Below are positions 1 through 4,235 of a DNA stretch of 6,393 bases, one piece after another. Positions within the stretch are counted from its first letter, which is position 1. The number at the start of each line of letters is the position of its first letter. The notes beneath the pieces were generated by a model. It did no database searches and was not told where the DNA came from. It was given only the letters and a program-made list of their open reading frames with translations. Origin of the DNA: Campylobacteraceae bacterium (lineage in GTDB: Bacteria > Campylobacterota > Campylobacteria > Campylobacterales > Sulfurovaceae); assembly GCA_027056615.1 (NCBI GenBank), contig JALUKJ010000438.1, positions 1 through 6,393 of the forward strand, read 5' to 3'. The position numbers and the translations under genes were made by a program.

Positions 1-38
1 GGGTTATTTAATGTTATGAAATTTAAATTACCAACTAA

Positions 39-69
39 GTTGTAGTTACGGAATTACAACTTTTTTTTT
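39..69 (+). terminator. Probable intrinsic terminator of a gene upstream of the window
   Basis: The arms at 39-46 (GTTGTAGT) and 53-60 (ATTACAAC) pair over 8 bp with one G-T wobble around the loop TACGGA. They are followed at once by nine T residues (61-69). This is the classic shape of a rho-independent terminator reading rightward. The gene it would end lies outside the window. The stem is AT-rich and so fairly weak. It could instead be part of the edge of the transposase relic that follows. Confidence 0.4.
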
Positions 70-845
70 GAAAAATGCCTTTTTTGTGGGGTTTAGTTGG
101 GTTTTGGGTGGGAAGATTCGCTTAAATTGGCATGGTTCAAGAATAACATTCTTGTCCCTATTTATCAAAGTTTTTGGAGTAGATAAGATAGAAGTATTAA
201 CAGAAGATAGAGAGTTTGTAGGGAAATATTGGTTGCAATATCTACAAGGAAAAGGGATAAGATTTTGTATGCGAGAGAAGAAGAGTAAACTTATCAATCA
301 TAAAGAAAAAGAGATAGCAATAAAATCACTTTTTCAAGACCTAAAATTGGATGAATATCATTACTTTGGTACAATAAAAATATATGATATGGATTTACAC
401 CTAACAAGTTCAAGAATGCAAGATGATTATCTCATAATTCTTAGCAATTATGAAGCCCCAAAAGATGAGATTTTATTAATCTATTCAAAGAGATGTAAGA
501 TAGAAACAATGTTTAAGGTTTTCAAAAGTCAAGGCTTCAATCTTGAAGATACACATTTAACTAAAAAAGATAGGATTGAAAAATTATTGGCTCTGATGGC
601 GATTGCTTTTGTCTGGTCATATATTGCTGGAGAGTTTTATGAGAAAATTGAGCCTATAAAGTTAAAAAAAACTAGGTGATTCTCTAAAACATAGGGCAAA
701 AAGTATTTTTTTACATGGATTAGAGTATTTGAAAAGTATTTTGAGCAATATAGAGCATAAAATGGATGAATTTTTGGAGATGGTTGAGTTATTTGGGATG
801 TATTTAAATAGGGTTGATTTTAAGCCTAGAAAAATTATTATTTAA
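68..845 (+). pseudogene. IS4-family DDE transposase remnant (5'-truncated, frameshifted)
   Basis: This is a relic of an insertion-sequence transposase that would cut and join DNA ends with a DDE active site. The open frame at 68-679 contains the second catalytic Asp in TEDREF (about residue 47). It also has a perfect IS4-family Y-x2-R-x3-E-x6-K signature, with Y139, R142, E146 (the catalytic Glu) and K153. The first catalytic Asp and the usual N-terminal half are missing, and homology seems to begin only near base 140-160, so the 5' part is deleted or replaced. At the A8 run (664-671) the frame changes. In the next frame the protein continues naturally from LGDSLKHRAKSIF to a stop at 843-845, so one extra A has broken the C-terminus. 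It is oriented against the leftward genes beside it. Not functional as it stands; the family call is confident, the exact IS subgroup is not. Confidence 0.85.
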
Positions 846-1348
846 ATATATGGGTGGTGAGTCATAAGCATACTCCTTAAATAGAGGTAATGGTGGTTTA
901 ATAGTTGTTACTTTTATATTTTTGAATTGGTAAATATACTTCTTATCACGATAAGTAATATCAAGTAATGTATCACAATCTCTCTCTAACATCAAACTCT
1001 TTCCTAAAAGTTTCTGATATTTCGACTCTTTTATTGGTACAAGATAAAAATCTTTCCAATTACTCTTAATAGCTTTATAAATAGCCTCTTGTTGTTCGAT
1101 TATTAGTCGTTTATCCAGCTTCTTTTCCCAATATTTTAGATTGATTTTTCCATAATTGATTTTTTTCTTATCACAATACTCAATCCATTTTTCTAATATA
1201 TTTGGCATACTTGGAACCGATGGCTTCAGCCTCGTCTCACTCTTTTTTTCTACTTTAGCTTTCTTCGGGAATAAATCCTCCGTTTCCAAAGGTTTTTGGC
1301 TCGTAGTCAATTTCCCAAGAATCTCGCCAATCTTCTTCTTGGTGTATA

Positions 1349-1357
1349 TAAAAAAAG
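1349..1357 (-). other. Homopolymer frameshift / possible -1 slippery site
   Basis: On the minus strand the upstream frame reads CAT CTT TTT TTA TAT, which contains the heptamer T-TTT-TTA in the correct phase for -1 slippage. The upstream frame would run on to a stop at about 1307. A -1 shift here instead enters the long downstream frame as I-Y-T-K-K-K-I-G. Eight T residues instead of seven would give an uninterrupted LFFIYTKKKIG. Three explanations remain open: a one-base deletion, a sequencing error, or programmed slippage. A start-codon insertion elsewhere in the gene makes simple decay the most economical. Confidence 0.5.
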
Positions 1358-1658
1358 ATGCACATAGTAGTACTTTTGTTTTTGAACCACCTCTATAAGT
1401 TTCATCTCTTTTAAAATCTTTTTTATTTTATTAACTCTATCTATCGCCCAATTCATTCCTTTTCTTGTAAATTCATCGGTTACGAGGGGTTGGTTTGTCT
1501 TTTGAAGTTGAGCGTGATAGATGTAAAAACTATACAAGGCTAAAAGGTTAGCGTAATTTTTACCGTGCTTTAGAAAGCCTTGTAAAAGATGTGGATGAAT
1601 GACTATTGCGTTTTCTATTGGTTCTAGTACCGTTCACGCTAAGTAAACCCAAATTTAA

Positions 1659-1757
1659 TGAAATGATTTTGCCTTAGATTTGTACTTAGATATACAAAGG
1701 ACTAGCCATAGCTAATTCGAGTATATTTAAGTGCAAAGATGAGGCAAAATCATTTCA
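1659..1757. repeat. Hairpin arm A inside the palindromic element
   Basis: A perfect 16-bp stem (1659-1674 with 1742-1757) continues, after a small internal mismatch, into a 17-bp stem with two G-T wobbles (1679-1695 with 1721-1737). The tip contains TAGC-CATA-GCTA (1703-1714). The 20-nt core GGACTAGCCATAGCTAATTC (1699-1718) recurs in inverted orientation, with one difference, in arm B at the mirror position. Confidence 0.85.
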
Positions 1758-1766
1758 CCCTATGGG

Positions 1767-1864
1767 CGATAAGAAAAAGGCACATCTAGTGCGTTAGATT
1801 TTCTTGAATTAGCTACGGCTAGTCCTGCAAAAATCTGCCTTGTACCTGTACCTTTTTCTTATCG
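1767..1864. repeat. Hairpin arm B inside the palindromic element
   Basis: A perfect 14-bp base stem (CGATAAGAAAAAGG at 1767-1780 with 1851-1864) encloses a less regular interior. The interior has a side hairpin GCAC-ATCTA-GTGC (1780-1792), a shifted stem AGATTTT/AAAATCT (1796-1802 with 1830-1836), and the tip TAGC-TACG-GCTA. The arm shares its 20-nt tip core with arm A in inverted orientation, but its base stem is a different sequence from that of arm A. Confidence 0.8.
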
Positions 1865-1933
1865 TTAAATTTGGGTTTACTTAGCGTGAACGGTACTAGT
1901 TCCATTTTTTATGCCTTGTGTGTTTTTGTTATT

Positions 1934-1947
1934 TAGCATTATTGCTA
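1934..1947. promoter_or_regulatory. Perfect palindrome TAGCA-N4-TGCTA, candidate operator
   Basis: TAGCATTATTGCTA is a perfect inverted repeat with 5-bp arms. It lies in the 76-bp gap between the small helix-turn-helix gene and the start of the broken replication-like gene, and AATAAT within it (minus strand) could act as a -10. A single TAGCA half site (2257-2261) also overlaps the -10 in front of the helix-turn-helix gene. This fits an operator for that protein, but binding is inference. Short AT-rich palindromes also arise by chance. Confidence 0.3.
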
Positions 1948-1981
1948 TATTTATCTTTATTTTAAATCAAAAGATACTAAT

Positions 1982-2230
1982 TTATCCTAATTTTCTTAAA
2001 AATGTTCTAAAAGTGCTTTTAAAATCTTCTACTTCATTTAACTCTTCTTTTAATTTCAAATTATCTAAATAGAGTTTAATAGCTGTTTCAAGTTGTGAAG
2101 AGAGAGTATTATTTGATACTGTTTTTCTTAAGCTACTCTCACTATAGCCAATCTCTTCTCCTAATTCTCTATAAGTCAACCCCAACTCTTTAGAGACTCT
2201 CTTAACCAAATGTACCTCTTTCTCTTCCAA
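1982..2230 (-). CDS. Small helix-turn-helix DNA-binding protein
   Basis: This is a protein of about 82 aa with a helix-turn-helix at about residues 17-40 (LGLTYRELGEEIGYSESSLRK). It resembles lambda-repressor/XRE-like or phage-type regulators, in which the second helix ends in Gly before the recognition helix (SESSLRK). The rest is a charged helix (AIKLYLDNLKLKEELNEVEDF) that may dimerise. A GTG at 2236 also opens the frame, but the ribosome site AGGAG (2239-2243) ends only 2 nt before it. The TTG at 2230 sits 8 nt downstream of that site and is the better start. A TATAAT lies at 2253-2258. It precedes the broken replication-like gene, on the same strand. Such small regulators often pair with plasmid- or phage-derived replication genes, so control of that gene is a plausible but unproven role. 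Confidence 0.75.
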   Translation of the reverse strand: MEEKEVHLVKRVSKELGLTYRELGEEIGYSESSLRKTVSNNTLSSQLETAIKLYLDNLKLKEELNEVEDFKSTFRTFLRKLG

Positions 2231-2252
2231 AACCACTACTCCTTTTTAGTCA

Positions 2253-2258
2253 ATTATA
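2253..2258 (-). promoter_or_regulatory. Candidate -10 box of the helix-turn-helix gene
   Basis: The minus strand reads GCTATAATTGAC. This perfect TATAAT is 9 nt upstream of the AGGAG ribosome site (2239-2243), leaving room for a start of transcription around 2246. No clear -35 is seen, which is usual for Campylobacterota sigma-70 promoters. Confidence 0.5.
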
Positions 2259-2331
2259 GCAAAATCTCTCCTTTTCTTAAGAGAGTTTTTAAGTATCTTT
2301 CTTTTCTACAAGGTAGATATTTTAAGTATGT

Positions 2332-2382
2332 GGGGTATTTTTGGGGTCGTGTGGTTTTTGGGGCTTGGATTTGATGGTTAGG
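2332..2382 (+). other. G-run cluster in an AT-rich gap
   Basis: The 188-bp gap between the helix-turn-helix gene and the nuclease-like gene holds no gene that can be recognised. Its + strand has three GGGG runs (2332-2335, 2343-2346, 2360-2363) plus GG pairs at 2353, 2367, 2376 and 2381. That is enough runs for a two-layer G-quadruplex, and possibly a stronger one. It is unusual against the surrounding base composition. The same gap has a bulged inverted repeat around AAAATCTCTC and GAGAGTTTT (2261-2290). The function is unknown. Confidence 0.3.
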
Positions 2383-2418
2383 TTATGCAAAATTTTATTT
2401 TTGGTTTCCTTTATTTTT

Positions 2419-3333
2419 CTATTCTCTCAACACTTCTATATCTTCAATACTAAGTCCTGTTTTTAGGGCTATTGTTTCAGAGTCCAATATATCTAAAAGG
2501 CTTTTGGCTATCTCTATTATCTTTTTTTTACTCTCTTGTTTCTCTTGTTCAATTCCTTTCTCAATTCCTTGTTCTATTCCTTTCTCAATTCCCTCTTCTA
2601 AGCCCTCTTTTCGAGCTGTATCAATTGAGTTAATTAAATCTCTATAGACTTTTAAGTTCTTATGATATTTATCTTGTTCAACTTTTGGAAGTTTTAAAAA
2701 TTCGGCTCTTTCAAAAGCTTTCTCAATGACATCACCTTTTAATTTTTGAGGAATATCTTGTAGTTTGTTAAGGTTTTGAAAGACATAAAGCCACCACTCT
2801 AAATGAGAGTTTAGCTCCTCTTTCTCTTTTTTGAGTTTTGGGATTTCTACATAAATCATATTTAGATTATCGTACATAACCTCTTTTGTATTAATATCGG
2901 TTATCTTTCCATGATGTAGATATTGGGGTCTATGTTTAAAGCGTTCTACTTCAAAATTTAAGAGTCCAATAAAATAAATAGGTGTTAAATGAAAATTCCA
3001 TGTTCCTCTAATGGCTTGTTCTTGAATTGGAAAGGTTGTGTAGTACAAGGCTCTACTTTGAAAATGCTCTTGATAAACCTTTTGAAGCTCTACAATAAAC
3101 TCACTTCCATTCTCATCAATACAATATAAATCAAAGATAGCTTTTCTATCTTCTGGACTATCAGGAAGAAGTTCTCCATTTTTAAAGATAATGGTCTCTA
3201 TTTGGTTTTTACCTTCTAATCCTAAGATGTCATTAATTAGACTTCTTAAAAGTTCTGTATTTTCCATATCTCCAAATATTTTTTTAAAACCATAATCGGT
3301 AAAAGGATTGATATATTTTTCTATGTAGCACAT
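2419..3333 (-). CDS. Rpn-family / PD-(D/E)XK nuclease-type transposase-like protein
   Basis: This 304-aa protein belongs to the Rpn (recombination-promoting nuclease) / PDDEXK_2 group. Known relatives in E. coli (RpnA) are DNA endonucleases that stimulate RecA-independent recombination. Visible motifs are the N-terminal INPFTDYGFKKIFG (residues 8-21) typical of the family and the catalytic IFDLYCIDENGSEFIVELQ. In the latter, D68 is followed 14 residues later by E82-x-Q84, the D...ExQ form of the PD-(D/E)XK core. Residues 243-263 are a Gly-Ile/Leu-Glu-Lys/Gln tetrapeptide repeat, and the protein ends in GLSIEDIEVLRE, both characteristic of this group. It is full length. The ATG at 3333 has AAGG 8 nt upstream and an extended -10 (TGATAAAAT) behind it. 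No catalytic residue appears lost. Despite the family's 'transposase' label there are no terminal repeats around it, so I do not call it a mobile element. Confidence 0.9.
   Translation of the reverse strand: MCYIEKYINPFTDYGFKKIFGDMENTELLRSLINDILGLEGKNQIETIIFKNGELLPDSPEDRKAIFDLYCIDENGSEFIVELQKVYQEHFQSRALYYTTFPIQEQAIRGTWNFHLTPIYFIGLLNFEVERFKHRPQYLHHGKITDINTKEVMYDNLNMIYVEIPKLKKEKEELNSHLEWWLYVFQNLNKLQDIPQKLKGDVIEKAFERAEFLKLPKVEQDKYHKNLKVYRDLINSIDTARKEGLEEGIEKGIEQGIEKGIEQEKQESKKKIIEIAKSLLDILDSETIALKTGLSIEDIEVLRE
2544..2591. repeat. Two tandem 24-bp repeats inside the nuclease-like gene
   Basis: Bases 2544-2567 and 2568-2591 are direct repeats differing at one position (CTTGTTCAATTC versus CTTGTTCTATTC at their starts). 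They encode the Gly-Ile-Glu-Lys/Gln repeat. Because 24 bp equals eight codons, gain or loss of units keeps the frame and would only change the length of the helical C-terminal arm. Confidence 0.8.
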
Positions 3334-3354
3334 TTTTTTTCCTTTTTTTAATCT

Positions 3355-3360
3355 ATTTTA
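3355..3360 (-). promoter_or_regulatory. Candidate extended -10 of the nuclease-like gene
   Basis: The minus strand reads TTGTGATAAAATAG, that is a TG-n-TAAAAT extended -10, 21 nt upstream of the ATG at 3333. It leaves a short leader holding the AAGG ribosome site. Confidence 0.45.
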
Positions 3361-3414
3361 TCACAAATATTAAAAGAAGAAGATAACGAGTAGCAGAAAA
3401 AGTGTAATGAAAAA

Positions 3415-3489
3415 TGGTGATCACGATTGGACTTGAACCAACGACTTCTTCCATGTCAAGGAAGTACTCTACCACTGAGTTACGCGATC
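3415..3489 (-). tRNA. tRNA-Val (anticodon GAC)
   Basis: The 75-nt minus-strand sequence folds as a complete cloverleaf. The acceptor stem GATCGCG/CGTGATC has 7 bp with one G-T, then discriminator A and an encoded CCA (3415-3417). The D arm is CTC AGTGGTA GAG. The anticodon stem CTTCC/GGAAG encloses the loop TTGACAT, so the anticodon is GAC (Val, GUC/GUU). The variable loop is AAGTC, and the T arm GTTGG TTCAAGT CCAAT carries the conserved TTCAAGT. TTTTTC follows directly after CCA and may help end transcription. The gene lies between ruvC and the accessory region. Confidence 0.95.
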
Positions 3490-3508
3490 ATCTTAAAAAG
3501 AGAATCGG

Positions 3509-3514
3509 ATTATA
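3509..3514 (-). promoter_or_regulatory. Candidate -10 box of the tRNA-Val gene
   Basis: TATAAT on the minus strand is preceded by an A9 tract and lies 19 nt upstream of the mature 5' end (3489). This is a normal distance for a short 5' leader. A TTGTTT further upstream is poorly spaced as a -35. Confidence 0.5.
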
Positions 3515-3562
3515 TTTTTTTTTGACTTAAACAAAGGTTATCTAATCCAATTCTATAATATA

Positions 3563-4048
3563 TTATTGCTTTAATTGTTTATGTTTTACACGTTGAGCAT
3601 GTGTTATAGCAACTGCCATAGCATCTGTAATATCTAGTGGTTTTATCTCTTTTTTAATATTTAAAAGACGCTTCACCATAAAGGCAACTTGCTCTTTAGT
3701 TGCTTTTCCATTGCCTGTAATGGCTTTTTTCACCTGTAAAGGTGTATACTCTTCATAATTTCCAACTGATAAAAGTATTTTTAAACTTAAAGCTCCTCTA
3801 AACTGTGCCAACTTAAGAACTGTTTTAGGATTATGTGCATAAAAAATATCTTCAATTGCCACTTCTTCGGGCTTATGAACAGATAATAAAATATCTAATC
3901 CTTCTACTAATTCTCCAATTTGAGCCTTTAATTCTCTGTTTTTAAACTTTAAAACACCTGCCTCAATTAGAGTAAACTTTCCAGAGGTAAACTCTAAAAA
4001 GCAAAAGCCCATATTTCGGGTTCCAGGGTCGATTCCAAGTATAATCAT
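3563..4048 (-). CDS. ruvC: Crossover junction endodeoxyribonuclease RuvC
   Basis: RuvC is the Holliday-junction resolvase. As a dimer with the RuvAB branch-migration motor, it makes paired nicks across the four-way DNA junction to finish recombination. The 161-aa product has the RNase-H-like catalytic acids at the usual positions: D7 in GIDPGTR, E66 in AIEDIF, and D139 and D142 in [14 protein letters not shown]. There are two possible ATGs. The one at 4054 overlaps the ribosome site AAGGA (4054-4058), whereas the one at 4048 lies 5 nt after it and gives the standard numbering of the catalytic residues, so 4048 is chosen. It is divergent from dnaA across oriC1, so its promoter must lie among or beside the DnaA boxes. 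It appears complete. Confidence 0.96.
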   Translation of the reverse strand: MIILGIDPGTRNMGFCFLEFTSGKFTLIEAGVLKFKNRELKAQIGELVEGLDILLSVHKPEEVAIEDIFYAHNPKTVLKLAQFRGALSLKILLSVGNYEEYTPLQVKKAITGNGKATKEQVAFMVKRLLNIKKEIKPLDITDAMAVAITHAQRVKHKQLKQ

Positions 4049-4069
4049 TTGCATCCTTAAAAAAATCTT

Positions 4070-4111
4070 AAAAAGTTATTCACATATTTGCTAGGGTGTG
4101 AATAACTTTTT
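4070..4111. repeat. Perfect 15-bp inverted repeat built from two facing DnaA boxes
   Basis: AAAAAGTTATTCACA (4070-4084) and its exact reverse complement (4097-4111) surround a 12-nt spacer, TATTTGCTAGGG. The match extends beyond the 9-bp boxes into AAAAAG flanks, so selection or duplication covers more than the boxes. As RNA it would form a strong hairpin in the ruvC leader region. Confidence 0.85.
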
Positions 4112-4151
4112 TGACTTTTTTTTTAGTTCCCGAATTTTAGCCTTTTTTAGC

Positions 4152-4157
4152 TAATAT
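4152..4157 (+). promoter_or_regulatory. Candidate -10 box of dnaA
   Basis: TAATAT in GCTAATATTC, preceded by T-rich blocks (4114-4133, 4143-4148) typical of Campylobacterota promoters, would place the transcription start near 4164. That is at the edge of the tandem DnaA boxes. If correct, DnaA bound to the array would cover the start and early transcribed region and repress its own gene. Alternatives nearby cannot be excluded. Confidence 0.35.
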
Positions 4158-4165
4158 TCAAAAAG

Positions 4166-4207
4166 TTATTCACATGTTATTCACATGTTATTCACATGTT
4201 ATTCACA
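4166..4207 (+). repeat. Four tandem DnaA boxes at an 11-bp period
   Basis: Perfect TTATTCACA boxes start at 4166, 4177, 4188 and 4199, separated by the dinucleotide TG each time, so the array is an exact 11-bp tandem repeat. Near-helical spacing puts all four sites on the same face of the DNA in the same orientation, suited to head-to-tail DnaA packing. The array ends 28 nt before the dnaA ATG. Confidence 0.95.
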
Positions 4208-4235
4208 TATTGGGCATTTTAACAAAGAGGACACT

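Larger units (their letters stand above)
1624..1899. mobile_element. MITE-like palindromic insertion with 35-bp inverted repeats, CTAG target duplication
   Basis: The left end (1624-1658) and right end (1865-1899) are a perfect 35-bp inverted repeat, both starting CTAGTACCGTTCACGC. The interior has no plausible reading frame and consists of two hairpin arms (1659-1757 and 1767-1864) separated by CCCTATGGG (1758-1766). The lengths add up exactly: 35+99+9+98+35=276. CTAG is self-complementary, so by sequence alone it could belong to the repeat or be target duplication. Deleting 272 bp (the element plus one CTAG) restores ATG GAA CTA GAA CCA in the host gene, which argues for a 4-bp CTAG duplication, as produced for example by some IS5-type elements (YTAR targets). 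No transposase for it is visible in the window. The nearby IS4 relic is not shown to be related. Confidence 0.8.
804..1905 (-). pseudogene. Broken gene for a winged-helix, replication-protein-like product
   Basis: Three pieces of one leftward gene can be joined. An ATG at 1905 has AAGG 8 nt upstream (1914-1917) and reads M-E-L, then is interrupted by the 1624-1899 element. Removing the element and one CTAG continues in frame as EPIENAIVIHPHLLQGF, through the piece ending near 1350. A one-base shift in the T7 run (1350-1356) then leads into the C-terminal piece ending at 804-806. The repaired product would be 276 aa. Its N-terminal 95 residues look like a winged-helix fold (ALYSFYIYHA, then IKKILKEMKLIEVVQKQ, then a YYYVHLFF strand), as in plasmid or phage replication proteins. 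A charged Pro/Lys linker follows, then a domain of unknown function with KRLIIEQQEAIYKAI and ERDCDTLLDI. The last 15 or so codons overlap, in antisense, the transposase tail, so the original C-terminus may have been replaced. The replication role is inference from the fold pattern only. Confidence 0.65.
4070..4207. other. oriC1: oriC1: DnaA-box cluster upstream of dnaA
   Basis: Six perfect TTATTCACA boxes lie between ruvC and dnaA. They are at 4076-4084 (+), 4097-4105 (-), 4166-4174 (+), 4177-4185 (+), 4188-4196 (+) and 4199-4207 (+). DnaA-ATP binds such boxes to build the initiation complex, and boxes over the dnaA promoter usually also give autoregulation. The stretch 4106-4165 is poly-T-rich and box-free. 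In Campylobacterota a two-part origin flanking dnaA is established for Helicobacter pylori. Here the upstream part looks like a loading and regulatory array, because it lacks a DnaA-trio. Confidence 0.85.

Noticed and set aside
46..297. Reverse-strand open frame of 83 codons
   Set aside because: It is antisense to the transposase relic, with no recognisable domain or start signal.
1156..1398. Forward-strand open frame of 80 codons
   Set aside because: It lies opposite the broken replication-like gene, has no ribosome site and shows no family features.
1624..1899. Possible integron attC site, because of GCGTTAGAT (1791-1799) and GTTAAAT/ATTTAA near the arm bases
   Set aside because: The core motifs do not sit at the ends of one 57-141 nt hairpin with paired R and L boxes, and the 35-bp outer repeat and CTAG duplication fit transposition better than cassette integration.
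1624..1899. CRISPR-like repeats
   Set aside because: The repeats are inverted and occur as pairs; there is no series of direct repeats with regular spacers.
2419..2700. Internal start giving a separate short C-terminal protein, as reported for some Rpn genes
   Set aside because: No in-frame ATG lies after about residue 160, the only in-frame GTG is at the very end, and no strong ribosome site precedes a usable codon in the C-terminal third. A non-standard start cannot be excluded.
3502..3553. Inverted repeat GAATCGGATTA / TAATCCAATTC between ruvC and the tRNA as a ruvC terminator
   Set aside because: The arms contain a mismatch, the loop is about 30 nt, it encloses the tRNA promoter, and the following T run is short; too weak to annotate.
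4185..4235. N-terminal extension of DnaA by 17 residues from an upstream start
   Set aside because: It would be encoded by the tandem DnaA boxes and has no ribosome site; the ATG at 4236 has GAGGA at the right distance and matches the usual N-terminus.
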